A stretch of DNA of 64,000 nucleotides from DATFVA01 sp963747755 (GCA_963747755.1 CAVVGK010000003.1:62001-126000); one strand, 5' to 3'; counted from the stretch's first letter, positions 8,049 to 17,330 are shown. Made by a program: numbers and translations. Notes: a model not told the origin generated them from the letters alone.

Positions 8049-10334
8049 TTAGAAATGGTATTCGAAATTTATAGCTCCATAGTAATTTTCTTCAGGAGCC
8101 GGATTATAATATACTGGCAGTCCTCTTTCCGATCCTGACCTTTGGTTAACAGCGACTATAGGCGAGTAATTTTCGCCTGTAGGGTTATTTACGCCTGCAT
8201 AAATTTGTAGAGTAAAAACATTTACCAGACTTCTTCTGAATCCGACCTTAGCATCCAGAATGGAATAAGCATCGGTGTATGCTGAATTATCATCTGTAAG
8301 AGGTCTCTCTCCTGTATAATCATAAGTGACGTAAAGATACAACCCTGTTGATGAGTTTATATCAAGTCCTGCATTAAAAAGACAATGAGGTATACCAGGG
8401 ACATTATTTCCCGAGTAATCAGTGCCGTTAAGCGTGTAATCTTTGAACTCAAAATCATTATATGAATAAGTTACAAACGGCCGGATTAGACTTATTAAAC
8501 CTGTTCTGTCTTCCAGCAATTTATACGATAATAGAACCTCGGCGCCTTTATTTGCGGACTTACCGGCATTCACAAACCGGGTGAAACCGTTTGTATCAGT
8601 CCGGGGAATGAAAGAATCATACAGGTTCAGGTAAAACAAACTCAATTCATAATGCAGCTGATCATTGAATAAATCTCCGTCCGACCCGGCTTCATAATTT
8701 ATGCTGTGCTCGGGATTGAGATCAGCGTTCACACTTCCGTTGCTTAAAGAGATTTCCGAGACTGTCGGCGGTGAGAAACCTGTGTTTAGCTGGGCATAAA
8801 GACTTATTTCATCTGTGAGATTCTGTTTCAGCAGGATACCGGGACTCAAAGTTTCTCCCAACTCTCTGTTTAATGAGAAATCAATACCATTGGTTTTCAT
8901 ATTATCCCTTACATCATACTCCGCCCGGCTTAGTCCTGCACTTGCAGTTACAGCTATAGCACTGCCAAGGTAGATAGTGCCCTGCAGGAACAGGTTAAGA
9001 TGTTTGAGATCAAGCTCTCTGTCAGAAATGATCATGCCGGGTACGCCATCTGATGAAATAGCGTAATGCCTTTCGACATTAAAGTTGCGGATAAATTCGC
9101 CTCCAAATGCGAAAGTTGTATTATAATTTCCCAGGGAGGTGTTATATGAGAACAAAGTTCTTGCTCCCTGTTTATCCATATCGTTCCTGTTATAAAATGG
9201 TTCGATGGGTGATTCATTGAATGTATGTCCCATCAGAACACTTGTTGTATTTTCAAATGAATCTGTGATCTTAAAAATATTTGTTACACCAAGAAGGAAC
9301 GATTTACTGTGGAGACCAATATTTTTGTTGATGTAGGCCTGGTTAGCCATTTCAGGATTATTAACAAAATCGACACTATCGATCTCTCCCGGAAACTCAT
9401 CATTGATATAGGCATAATTAGCAAGGAAGGAAAGCGTCTGAGATTCACTTACAAAAAAATCACCGCCGAAAGTAAACAGCTGTTTCTTTGAATGAGAATG
9501 CTGCCTGTAACCATCATAATTCTGGTAGCTGTAGTTTGTAAAGAAATTGAGTTTGTTTGTGCCTGCGCGGAAGTTAAAAGTTGATCGGAGAAGACCATCA
9601 GATCCGACGGTTATTATTTCATTAAGATCTTTTTCCTGGTAATGAGCCCTTTTAGTGAAGAGATTGACTGTTCCGCCAATTTGGCTTCCATAAATACCGG
9701 CAGAAGAACCTTTAATCACTTCAATTTTTCCCAGACTGGTGAAGTCGATATTATCTATGCTGCTGGTTCCATCGGCATCCGTGAGAGGGATTCCGTCATA
9801 ATAGACCTTTACATCACGGATTCCGAAGCGGGACTTTCCGCCTATCCCTCTGATAATGATGTGAGATTGAGATGTGGAACTCCGGGTTTCCATTTTCACC
9901 CCCGGTACGAGGTTGATAATTCTGTCAAGGTACATATCATTTGTTCTTCTTATATAGTTGAAGCCAAGCACATCAACCTTACCAACTGTCTTTGTCACTT
10001 CGGCATTAGGATTTCTCCCGAGTACCAGTACCTCACCCAGCGTATAACTTTTCTTAGAAAGACCGACTCTGTAATCATTATTTTTCAGAGAATCGGCAGA
10101 TATAGTGAACTTCTCATATCCTGTTAACTGAAACGTCAGCGAAGATGATTTCTTAAATGGAAAGAAAGGCGCTTCACCTTTTGAATTTGTGATCGCACTG
10201 GCCTGAGGGTTATCGCCGGTTATCACCACATAATTTAACGGGAAGTTTTCTTTTTGATCAACAACTTTTATAGTCTGTGCTTTTAGAAGGGTGAAAGCCG
10301 ATGCACAGAGTATTAAAACAACAATATTTTTCAT
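8049..10334 (-). CDS. TonB-dependent outer-membrane receptor (downstream copy)
   Basis: The 761-residue protein has a signal peptide (about 1-19) and an N-terminal carboxypeptidase-regulatory-like domain (about 20-95). A plug domain (about 110-235) contains IRGIGGKSRFGIRDVKVYYDG and EVIKGSSAGIYGSQIGG, and a beta-barrel runs to the aromatic C-terminus (NFEYHF). It imports a ligand across the outer membrane using TonB energy. It is the last gene of a minus-strand unit behind a clear paralogue; the two share their overall plan and C-terminal motif (PAP...YYG). No siderophore, cobalamin or sugar genes sit next to the pair, so the ligand is unknown. The ribosome-binding site is weak (AAAGA). Confidence 0.88.
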   Translation of the reverse strand: MKNIVVLILCASAFTLLKAQTIKVVDQKENFPLNYVVITGDNPQASAITNSKGEAPFFPFKKSSSLTFQLTGYEKFTISADSLKNNDYRVGLSKKSYTLGEVLVLGRNPNAEVTKTVGKVDVLGFNYIRRTNDMYLDRIINLVPGVKMETRSSTSQSHIIIRGIGGKSRFGIRDVKVYYDGIPLTDADGTSSIDNIDFTSLGKIEVIKGSSAGIYGSQIGGTVNLFTKRAHYQEKDLNEIITVGSDGLLRSTFNFRAGTNKLNFFTNYSYQNYDGYRQHSHSKKQLFTFGGDFFVSESQTLSFLANYAYINDEFPGEIDSVDFVNNPEMANQAYINKNIGLHSKSFLLGVTNIFKITDSFENTTSVLMGHTFNESPIEPFYNRNDMDKQGARTLFSYNTSLGNYNTTFAFGGEFIRNFNVERHYAISSDGVPGMIISDRELDLKHLNLFLQGTIYLGSAIAVTASAGLSRAEYDVRDNMKTNGIDFSLNRELGETLSPGILLKQNLTDEISLYAQLNTGFSPPTVSEISLSNGSVNADLNPEHSINYEAGSDGDLFNDQLHYELSLFYLNLYDSFIPRTDTNGFTRFVNAGKSANKGAEVLLSYKLLEDRTGLISLIRPFVTYSYNDFEFKDYTLNGTDYSGNNVPGIPHCLFNAGLDINSSTGLYLYVTYDYTGERPLTDDNSAYTDAYSILDAKVGFRRSLVNVFTLQIYAGVNNPTGENYSPIVAVNQRSGSERGLPVYYNPAPEENYYGAINFEYHF

Positions 10335-10368
10335 TCTTTATAAATCCTGAATTTAAACGAAACAATTA

Positions 10369-10408
10369 CCGGGAAGAGATGCGATTCGCCAGAAACCGCA
10401 TCTCCCGG
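10369..10408 (-). other. Hairpin between two TonB receptor genes
   Basis: GAGATGCG at 10376-10383 pairs exactly with CGCATCTC at 10397-10404. CCGG on the outside (10369-10372 with 10405-10408) extends the stem across a three-base bulge. There is no T run on the minus-strand side. It sits in the 95-bp gap between the receptors and could protect the upstream message or lower expression of the downstream gene. Confidence 0.5.
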
Positions 10409-10429
10409 ATTACCAACTATCTTCTAACT

Positions 10430-12781
10430 TTAGAAAGCATAAGACAAAGAAAGATTTCCATAATAAGTTGCCTCATATGGTGCCGGAATTATATAGCCGT
10501 CGCCATGACCTCCGTCTTTCTCCATGGCAAGGCCTTCTATATTCGGACCAGTGAACAGGAACGAATAGTAGGTGCTGTTTGTAAGATTATCTCCGCCAAC
10601 TGAGAGGTCAAATGTGAAATGCTCCCCAAGCATTCTCTGGTATCCGATTTTGGCATTAAGGAGACTATATGATTTTACGAAAGTGCTGTTATCAAAAGTC
10701 ACCGGTGCTTTATCAACATACTGGTAGGTTCCATAGAGATATAATCCGAAATTTGTTCCAAGATCAATTCCGGCATTTATTATATGCTCAGGTACCCGTG
10801 CAACTTTGTTGCCCGAGAAATCAACCGTCCCAGCAGTATTATTATTATCGCTTTGGAACTCTTTATACTTGAAATCAGAATAAGTATAAGAAACCCAGGG
10901 ACGCAGCATGGAAACAGCCTGTACGGGATCGTTAAGAATCATATAACTCAATGATGCCTCTGCTCCTCTGTTTTGCTGTTTTCCGGCGTTCGTAGTAAAC
11001 GTTACAGAATTAGAAGTTTCCTGGATCAGCTTATCAGTATTTTCCAGATCGAACAATGCGAGCTGATATGCTAGTTTCCCATCAAACAGGTTTCCCTTGC
11101 TTCCGAGTTCGTATTGAACAGCCTTCTCGGGTTTAAGGTTTGTATTAACCGTTCCATCATTTGCAATTGCATCACCCAGCAGGGGGGGAGTGTACCCGGT
11201 ACTAACACTAACATAGACCGATGCTTCTTCATTAAATACTTTTGAAACAGCGATTCTTGGTGTGAATGATGGCTCAAATGCTTTTATAGTCAGACTGGTT
11301 GTATCGTTCAGCTGGTTATTCTTAAGCATATTCATGATGCCTAACTCATTTTTATTTAAGCTGGCGCCCGCAGTAACACTGAAATCCATCGGTAATGCAA
11401 AGTTCCATTCCGTAAACAGGTAATAATTCAATGCATAGTTTTCGGATGCGCTTGGTCTCTGAGGACGCGGAGGGTTGGGAAGAGGGACGACAAATACTCC
11501 ATTGCTCGTAAGATTTGATTCCTGAATCATTCCGCCCAAAGTACCGTTTACTCCCACATCTTCGCCCTGTGAGACAAAATTAAACGCTGTTCTTGCGCCG
11601 AAATTATACTGGGTAACATCTGTAAAACCATGCGCAAAAGGTTGATTTGATTTTCTGCCGGATCCGAATAAGGTAGTCTGGTTGCTTACACTCTCATTGA
11701 ACCTGTAGAAATCAGTTAAACCCATGCGGAAACTATTAACTTTAATGTGCGAGTTATTTGCAAGGTAAGCATCATTGCTGACGGGCTGCCTGTCGTAGAA
11801 CTCAGCGCTGTCAATTTCACCTGCCAGTTCTTCATAAGACCTGTTATAAGCAAAGTAAGTGGAAATTGTCTGATTACTTCCTGCCTGGAAGTCGGCATTA
11901 GCCCTTACAAAATCTTTCCATGAAGCACTATGAGGGCGAAATGATTCGTAAGTCTGGTGCCCGTAATTAACCATAAAATCCGAATTATCTCCTGCGCCTT
12001 GAACGGAGGTATTAGTTCTGAACAATCCGTTACTTCCACCGATAGTCTGCTGGGTAATGCTGGTTTGATCTGGGGCGGGTCTCGTTGTAGTTAATAAAAC
12101 CGTTCCACCTATAAAACTTCCATAAAGGCTGGAAGAGGGTCCTTTAATAACTTCAACATTTCCGAGAGAAGCGAAATCGATATCGTCAAGCACCGTGGTA
12201 CCGGTTGCATCTGTAATGGGGATATTGTTCAGAAACACCTGGTATCCGAGTCCATTGCTGTTCGGGCTATTCCGGCTAGTGCTAGGATAATAACCACGGA
12301 TGGTAATCCTGGCGCCTCCCCAGGGTGTGCGGGACTGCATAAAGACTCCGGGCACCATGTTAATGGAGTTTTCAAGCGAAAGTCCGCTTGCCCTTTGAAG
12401 ATCCTTCGTGGTTAAGATACCCACAGCCTGAGGTCTTAAAATCTGGTTGCTTCCTATTACCTGTACACCCGACAGTTCAATAGGAGAAGGGGAGAGTTGA
12501 ACATACAGCGATTTTGAAGCATCGGTGACCGGGACTTCCTTAGGCAGATAACCGATGCGTCTGAAGGTTAAGGTAAATTTATTTGAGGGGGCATTGAATT
12601 TAAATCTTCCGAAATCATTCGATGTTGCTGTAACAGATGATCCTTCAACAGTTATTGTTGCCCCGGCGATAGGTTCGAGCGACTGCTTATCGAGAACAAC
12701 TCCCGTAACAGTGACCTGTGCAAAGGTTTGTAGAGCGGCAAACATAAAAATGAAGAAGAATAAACTTGAGTAATTCCTCAT
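10430..12781 (-). CDS. TonB-dependent outer-membrane receptor (upstream copy)
   Basis: The 783-residue protein has a signal peptide (about 1-21) and a carboxypeptidase-like domain (about 22-105, VTGVVLDKQSLEPIAGATI). The plug (about 115-240) includes TIRGYYPSTSRN and EVIKGPSSSLYGSFIGG, and the barrel ends in LSLSYAF. It is paralogous to the receptor encoded immediately downstream, which suggests a tandem duplication followed by divergence. GAAAGGA lies 12 bases before the start. The gene upstream encodes a small membrane-anchored protein of a Bacteroidota type I have seen near TonB receptors, and a terminator-like hairpin separates them. The ligand is unknown. Confidence 0.88.
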   Translation of the reverse strand: MRNYSSLFFFIFMFAALQTFAQVTVTGVVLDKQSLEPIAGATITVEGSSVTATSNDFGRFKFNAPSNKFTLTFRRIGYLPKEVPVTDASKSLYVQLSPSPIELSGVQVIGSNQILRPQAVGILTTKDLQRASGLSLENSINMVPGVFMQSRTPWGGARITIRGYYPSTSRNSPNSNGLGYQVFLNNIPITDATGTTVLDDIDFASLGNVEVIKGPSSSLYGSFIGGTVLLTTTRPAPDQTSITQQTIGGSNGLFRTNTSVQGAGDNSDFMVNYGHQTYESFRPHSASWKDFVRANADFQAGSNQTISTYFAYNRSYEELAGEIDSAEFYDRQPVSNDAYLANNSHIKVNSFRMGLTDFYRFNESVSNQTTLFGSGRKSNQPFAHGFTDVTQYNFGARTAFNFVSQGEDVGVNGTLGGMIQESNLTSNGVFVVPLPNPPRPQRPSASENYALNYYLFTEWNFALPMDFSVTAGASLNKNELGIMNMLKNNQLNDTTSLTIKAFEPSFTPRIAVSKVFNEEASVYVSVSTGYTPPLLGDAIANDGTVNTNLKPEKAVQYELGSKGNLFDGKLAYQLALFDLENTDKLIQETSNSVTFTTNAGKQQNRGAEASLSYMILNDPVQAVSMLRPWVSYTYSDFKYKEFQSDNNNTAGTVDFSGNKVARVPEHIINAGIDLGTNFGLYLYGTYQYVDKAPVTFDNSTFVKSYSLLNAKIGYQRMLGEHFTFDLSVGGDNLTNSTYYSFLFTGPNIEGLAMEKDGGHGDGYIIPAPYEATYYGNLSLSYAF

Positions 12782-12860
12782 ACTAAGAATCCTTTCTTAA
12801 AAATTAAGTATTAAATATTGTAAACTATCGGCAGGCCGTACGTATGGAGCGGAACGGACG

Positions 12861-12885
12861 AAAAAAGCCGTCTGCTATCAGATGG
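12861..12885 (-). terminator. Intrinsic terminator on the minus strand
   Basis: On the minus strand CCATCTG pairs with CAGACGG (one mismatch) around an ATAG loop, followed by C and six T. It lies about 80 bp past the stop of the small membrane-anchored gene at 12965 and before the first TonB receptor. The receptors therefore either have their own promoter or depend on read-through. Confidence 0.65.
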
Positions 12886-12964
12886 TACGGATTCATTTCC
12901 TCAATATGAGAGAATTTCCGTCACATTTTTGAACGAAGGCCTGAAGGAATATGTATAGAGGGGA

Positions 12965-13498
12965 TCAGGAGATCTCTGGGGGAGGAGAAAGGATATCTTT
13001 TCCGAGACTTTTATAAAAACATGTATTTGCTGAGTTGAAATTAAATTTTTTCTGAATAGCCGGAACTTCTATTTTAGCTACGGGGAAATACTTACTAAGT
13101 TCTTTAAGAGCATTATTCTTCGATTTGCCCTCTTTATCCTGATTCTTTTTCAGAAGCTTTTCGAAGCTGGCTTCAAGTTCCTTTTCGTCTTTGTCTCTGA
13201 CACAATAATAAACCACTTTACCATCGATGCTCTCACTTTTCAGCACATCGTACATCTCATTCTTATAACGAAATTCTTTACCTTCCCTGACCCAGACAGG
13301 TACATCATCATGAATCTTCAAATCGAATGAGATTTTGACTATAAGATTGGCGGGGAGGGACTCTTCCATCCTGCTGCTCATTTCAGAACGAATAACAGCA
13401 CGTTTAACCAGGTAAGGGACATAAAACCCGAAAATGTTAAACAAAAATAAAATGAGTATGAATGCTGTAAAGAATTTCTTCAAAACGAAAAAAACCAT
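12965..13498 (-). CDS. Small membrane-anchored or secreted protein of unknown function
   Basis: The 177-residue protein begins with a hydrophobic helix (about residues 4-28). A basic/acidic segment (RAVIRSEMSSRMEE) follows, then a beta-rich part with EFRYKNEMYDVLKSESIDGKVVYYCVRD, a lysine-rich stretch, and a proline-rich end (SPPPEIS). Uncharacterised Bacteroidota proteins of this layout are often found beside TonB-dependent receptor genes; that comparison is from memory. The protein probably sits in the periplasm, tethered to the inner membrane. It is first in the minus-strand run ahead of two receptors, with a terminator-like hairpin between. Confidence 0.65.
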   Translation of the reverse strand: MVFFVLKKFFTAFILILFLFNIFGFYVPYLVKRAVIRSEMSSRMEESLPANLIVKISFDLKIHDDVPVWVREGKEFRYKNEMYDVLKSESIDGKVVYYCVRDKDEKELEASFEKLLKKNQDKEGKSKNNALKELSKYFPVAKIEVPAIQKKFNFNSANTCFYKSLGKDILSPPPEIS

Positions 13499-13933
13499 TG
13501 TGATTAGGCGGCATATTACGGAATTCTTTTAAAAATAAAAATAGTGCAATAGTTAATTTTTGAAAATGGTTGTTAACTGATAAACATTGATGATGAAAAA
13601 GAATGGATACTGGGCAACGACTTATAGTATGGTTTAGCTGTCCCGGTGGAAATTGTGCCGCCGCGATGCGGCTGTGGAGTGATATAATCAGCTCACAATC
13701 TATTAACGTTTCATTGCGCTGCATCAAAGCATAAGAATATACCAACCCAATCTCATATACGTCTCATATACGTTCCATATACGTCTCACATACGTCTCAG
13801 ATACGTCTTTCTACAAGATAAACGATAATCAAAGCCCCGTTTTTTGCATTCCTACCTTGAAAAAGATCATTATTATGCGATAATTCCCCCGGATGGTTAT
13901 TTTGCAAATATCTTAAACGGAAATTTTTAACAT
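13499..13933. other. 435-bp divergent intergenic region
   Basis: This gap separates the minus-strand membrane-protein gene from the plus-strand GH92 gene and must hold both promoters. Its notable content is five 11-bp tandem repeats at 13751-13805. I see no supported gene; a 102-codon minus-strand frame at 13437-13745 has no plausible domain and overlaps the neighbouring gene. Confidence 0.5.
13751..13805. repeat. Five tandem 11-bp repeats (consensus TCTCATATACG)
   Basis: Five back-to-back units begin at 13751, 13762, 13773, 13784 and 13795. The first two are identical. The others differ at one or two positions, mostly in the fourth to sixth bases, while TACG is kept in all five. A sixth partial TCT follows. 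The 11-bp period is close to one DNA helical turn, so a protein bound to each unit would sit on the same face. The array lies about 130-180 bp upstream of the GH92 start. Confidence 0.85.
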
Positions 13934-16099
13934 ATGATCAGATTTGTGTTCATTTTGCTTCTTCTGGAAACCGCTGCTGCTCAGACAACGGACTTTGTTA
14001 ATCCTTTTATTGGTACATCCAACGGAGGGAACACCTTTCCCGGTGCAGTTCTGCCATGGGGGATGGTATCGGTGAGTCCCCACAACAGCAGCTCCCCGTC
14101 GGGTTATCACTATGGTAAAAATTTTTTTTATGGTGTGGGACATACTCATCTTAGCGGAACAGGCTGTGCTGATCTCGGAAGTATTATTTTTACAGTTACT
14201 ACAGGAGACGTAAAGACCCAATCTGAACAATATAAACAGCGATACTCAGCTGAGACAGCGTCTCCGGGGTACTATTCGGTTCACCTGGATTCAGCCAAAG
14301 TTACCCTGGAATGTACTGCATCACTCCATTGCGGGATTATAAAGATCAGGTCTGACAAGGATCAGAAAATTAATCTACTAATAGATGCAGGCAGGAGCCA
14401 GGCGATAACGGGCGGGGGAGAGGTTCAGGTTCTATCTGGAACTGAACAGCAGGGTTTTAATATAAGCGGGGGATTCTGCGGCGAAGAAAACAGGGAGGAA
14501 GTGTATTTTTATTGTCTAACTGATAAGCAGGCATTTAGAAAAGGAATCTGGGCTGAGGATAAGATATCAGGAGACAATGAAACTGCAGCAGTTGATTCCG
14601 CCATTGGCATATGGCAGACCTTTGAGCTGAAAAAGCAGGAAGAACTTGTTCTGAAAACCGGCATTTCCTACGTGAGTGCATCAAACGCGAAACTGAATCT
14701 TGAAACTGAAGTTAAAGATAAAAGCTTCGGGGAAACGAGGCTGGAAGCAGAAAAAACCTGGGAAACTGTTCTCTCCAGAATTAAAATAGAAGATGAAAAT
14801 GATAGTAATAAAGTAATTTTTTATACAGCATTATACCATGCTCTGATTCATCCTAATATAATAAGTGATGTTAACGGAGACTATCCATTGATGGGTAGAA
14901 AAGGGAAGGGAAATTATAAAAACAGGAACCGTTATTCTGTCTATTCACTTTGGGATACATACAGAACTCTCCATCCCTTCCTATCGCTTGTTTACCCGGA
15001 AAAAGAATCTGAAATTGTTCAAACAATGATAGATATGGCTGAGGAGGATGGCTATCTTCCCAAATGGGAATTGACAGGCAATGAGACTTATATGATGGTA
15101 GGAGCGCCGGCAGATATTGTTGTCGCTGATACTTATATAAAAGGGATAAAAGATTTTGACGTTGACTCGGCTCTGGGCTACATGATGAAACCGGCAATTT
15201 TACGAACGGATGAAAAAGCTCCGCCTGTAAGAGCCGGCTACCACGAATTTCTTCAGTACGGATATATTCCCTATGAACAGGATTGGAGTGAGGATTGGTG
15301 GGTATGGGGACCTGTCTCCACGACCCTCGAATACTGCTTTTCCGATTATGCAATCTCGAACTTGTCTAAAGCTGTTGGTAAACCCGGATATTCTGAACTC
15401 TTCCTCAAAAGGGCTTCCTATTATAAAAATTTATTCGACAGCACCACGAAATTTTTCCGTCCAAGATCAAAGAACGGAAACTTCATTAGTCCCTTTGATT
15501 CGACGGGTACGGAGGGTTCAGGCGATTGGGGCGGCTCGGGGGGGCCGGGTTATGTTGAGGGAAATGCAAGAGATTATGCGTTTTATGTTCCATATGATGT
15601 AGACGGATTGATTAACCTTTACGGCGGGGAGGAAGAATTTTTTAGCAAATTAAAATACTATTTTGAGAATAATTATTTCAGTTTGAACAATGAACCGGAG
15701 ATGTTTTACCCCTATCTCTTTACATATATCGAGGGCAAAGAATCAGAGACAAGTAAATTGATATTGTCAATCAGAGAAAAAAGCTTTGGAACAGGGGCTG
15801 ACGGTTTGCCAGGTAATGACGATTGCGGAGCAATTTCAGCCTGGTATCTTTTTTCAGCTCTCGGGTTTTACCCTGTTTGTCCGGCTTCAGATGAGTACCG
15901 CATTGGTATTCCTCAGTTCAAAAAATGTGAAATTGATCTATCGGAGAAATATTATAGCGGAAAAAGCATTGTTATCAATAAGATTTCCGATAGAACAAGA
16001 GCCGGGTCACTCTTTATTAATGGCCTTAAACATCAAGGTTCAGCGGTCAGCCATACTCTCCTGGTCAAAGGTTCACGAATGACATTATTCACACCCTAA
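13934..16099 (+). CDS. GH92 alpha-mannosidase, exported
   Basis: The 721-residue protein has a signal peptide (about 1-16, ending AAAQ) and the two-domain layout of family GH92, calcium-dependent exo-alpha-mannosidases. The N-terminal beta-sandwich starts with VNPFIGTSNGGNTFPGA. The (alpha/alpha)6 domain contains YSLWDTYRTLHP. The likely acid is E542 in GYVEGN, and the base region is D629/D630 in GLPGNDDCGAISAWY. There is no T9SS tail, so it is probably periplasmic. The LacI-type regulator gene follows after 95 bp. A second GH92 gene lies at 33420. Linkage specificity (1,2, 1,3, 1,4 or phosphomannose) cannot be told from sequence alone. Confidence 0.9.
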   Translation: MIRFVFILLLLETAAAQTTDFVNPFIGTSNGGNTFPGAVLPWGMVSVSPHNSSSPSGYHYGKNFFYGVGHTHLSGTGCADLGSIIFTVTTGDVKTQSEQYKQRYSAETASPGYYSVHLDSAKVTLECTASLHCGIIKIRSDKDQKINLLIDAGRSQAITGGGEVQVLSGTEQQGFNISGGFCGEENREEVYFYCLTDKQAFRKGIWAEDKISGDNETAAVDSAIGIWQTFELKKQEELVLKTGISYVSASNAKLNLETEVKDKSFGETRLEAEKTWETVLSRIKIEDENDSNKVIFYTALYHALIHPNIISDVNGDYPLMGRKGKGNYKNRNRYSVYSLWDTYRTLHPFLSLVYPEKESEIVQTMIDMAEEDGYLPKWELTGNETYMMVGAPADIVVADTYIKGIKDFDVDSALGYMMKPAILRTDEKAPPVRAGYHEFLQYGYIPYEQDWSEDWWVWGPVSTTLEYCFSDYAISNLSKAVGKPGYSELFLKRASYYKNLFDSTTKFFRPRSKNGNFISPFDSTGTEGSGDWGGSGGPGYVEGNARDYAFYVPYDVDGLINLYGGEEEFFSKLKYYFENNYFSLNNEPEMFYPYLFTYIEGKESETSKLILSIREKSFGTGADGLPGNDDCGAISAWYLFSALGFYPVCPASDEYRIGIPQFKKCEIDLSEKYYSGKSIVINKISDRTRAGSLFINGLKHQGSAVSHTLLVKGSRMTLFTP

Positions 16100-16130
16100 A
16101 TTATTTTTACCATCATATTCTACTGTCTGC

Positions 16131-16159
16131 TTGACATAAATAATTTAAAATTGTAGATT
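16131..16159 (+). promoter_or_regulatory. Sigma-70-like promoter of the LacI-type gene
   Basis: TTGACA at 16131-16136 and TAGATT at 16154-16159 are separated by 17 bases, the ideal spacing. The expected transcription start falls near 16166, inside the palindrome at 16164-16175, so a bound repressor would block initiation. Confidence 0.6.
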
Positions 16160-16163
16160 CTGT

Positions 16164-16175
16164 GCAAACGTTTGC
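16164..16175. promoter_or_regulatory. LacI-family operator (autoregulatory site)
   Basis: GCAAACGTTTGC is a perfect 12-bp palindrome with the central CG typical of LacI/CcpA-family operators. It overlaps the predicted transcription start of the regulator gene, 20 bp before its start codon. An identical copy lies upstream of the ABC transporter unit. Confidence 0.85.
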
Positions 16176-16194
16176 GCTAATATGGTAATTTCAG

Positions 16195-17238
16195 ATGGCT
16201 GTAACTTTAAACGATATTGCAAATAAGGCCGGTGTTTCTGTTTCGACAGTTTCACGAGTATTAAACAATAAGACGAAAAAGTACAGAATCAGTTCAGAAA
16301 CGGAGAATCTGATTCTAAAAGCAGCTAAAAGATTGAATTACAAACCTAATCAGTTAGCGAGGGGATTACGACTTAAGACAACACATACCATAGGACTTAT
16401 AGTTCCCGACATTTCAAATCCCTTTTTTGCCCATGTTACAAGAATAATCCAAACACATGCATACCAGGCAGGCTACAGTTTAATAGTCTGCAATACTGAT
16501 GAAGATATAGAGACAGAACTTGCGCAGGTTGAGCTACTACTAAGTAAAGGTGTGGATGGATTTATTGTAATGCCTGTAGGAACAACATTTTCACACATTA
16601 AAAATTTGATGGATGATCACGTCCCTTTCGTGCTTCTTGACAGGAGCTTTGATGATCTTGATACGAGCTCGGTTGTAGTTGATAATTACACAGGAGCATA
16701 CAAAGCCACAGAATACCTGATATCAATGGGACACAGCAGAATAGCGGTAATACAGGGCTTACCTGATACTTATACCAATAATGCCCGTGTAAAAGGATAC
16801 CTTGATGCATTAAAAGACGCAGGTATCGAAGTCAATCTGAACTATATCGTAGGAAAAGATTTCAGGAAGGAAAACGGTTATATAGAGACCAAGATTCTTC
16901 TTGGACTTGAGCATCCGCCCACGGCAATTTTTACCACAAGCGATTTAATCACGCTGGGTGCGCTCGAGGCAATTTCTGAGGAGAATCTAACTATTCCTGA
17001 TGACATTTCGTTGGTTTCATTCGATGATGTGGATTTTGCACCTTTTCTTTTTGCGCCATTAACAGCAGTAAGGCAGCCTAAAGAAATAATGGGAGAGGTA
17101 GCCGTTAAGCTATTAATTGATGGTCTGAAATCGAAAGGCAGAATAGACCATAGAAAGATTGTTCTGAAATCTGAGTTAGTCGTCCGTGGTTCCGTTAAAA
17201 AATTAGCAGACACAGTAAACCCGGCAGCTGTCAGCTGA
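16195..17238 (+). CDS. LacI-family transcriptional regulator
   Basis: The 347-residue protein has the LacI helix-turn-helix at the N-terminus (about residues 3-50, TLNDIANKAGVSVSTVSRVLN) and hinge helix NQLARGLR. A periplasmic-binding-like sensor domain runs from TIGLIVPDISNPFFA to the end. It should bind GCAAACGTTTGC, which occurs at its own promoter and upstream of the following transporter unit, and release it when an intracellular sugar binds. Neighbours (GH92 upstream, sugar ABC transporter downstream) point to oligosaccharide control. The ribosome-binding site is weak. The end SVKKLADTVNPAAVS is a short tail past the usual family end. Confidence 0.92.
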   Translation: MAVTLNDIANKAGVSVSTVSRVLNNKTKKYRISSETENLILKAAKRLNYKPNQLARGLRLKTTHTIGLIVPDISNPFFAHVTRIIQTHAYQAGYSLIVCNTDEDIETELAQVELLLSKGVDGFIVMPVGTTFSHIKNLMDDHVPFVLLDRSFDDLDTSSVVVDNYTGAYKATEYLISMGHSRIAVIQGLPDTYTNNARVKGYLDALKDAGIEVNLNYIVGKDFRKENGYIETKILLGLEHPPTAIFTTSDLITLGALEAISEENLTIPDDISLVSFDDVDFAPFLFAPLTAVRQPKEIMGEVAVKLLIDGLKSKGRIDHRKIVLKSELVVRGSVKKLADTVNPAAVS

Positions 17239-17318
17239 TCCTGTGAGGCGAGAGTTCTAAGTTATATTCCATAAGTTTTTTAGAAAGTTTAATTTAAGTA
17301 TAACTTTCAGGAATTTGC

Positions 17319-17330
17319 GCAAACGTTTGC
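17319..17330. promoter_or_regulatory. LacI-family operator of the ABC transporter unit
   Basis: This is an exact second copy of GCAAACGTTTGC, 89 bp before the start codon of the sugar-binding protein gene. TATAAC at 17299-17304 could serve as the -10 element, which would put the operator just past the start of transcription. No good -35 is visible. A small hairpin (GCAGGA/TCCTGC, 17378-17395) lies in the leader. Confidence 0.8.

Noticed and set aside
9642..10127. 161-codon plus-strand frame
   Set aside because: Antisense to the conserved plug domain of a TonB receptor, so a shadow.
12782..12960. Riboswitch upstream of the TonB receptors
   Set aside because: I looked for thiamine and cobalamin switch cores and saw none; the structure there reads as a terminator.
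13437..13745. 102-codon minus-strand frame in the divergent gap
   Set aside because: It overlaps the start of the better-supported 177-residue gene and has no protein-like pattern.
13751..13805. CRISPR array
   Set aside because: Repeats are 11 bp with no spacers, and no cas genes were seen.
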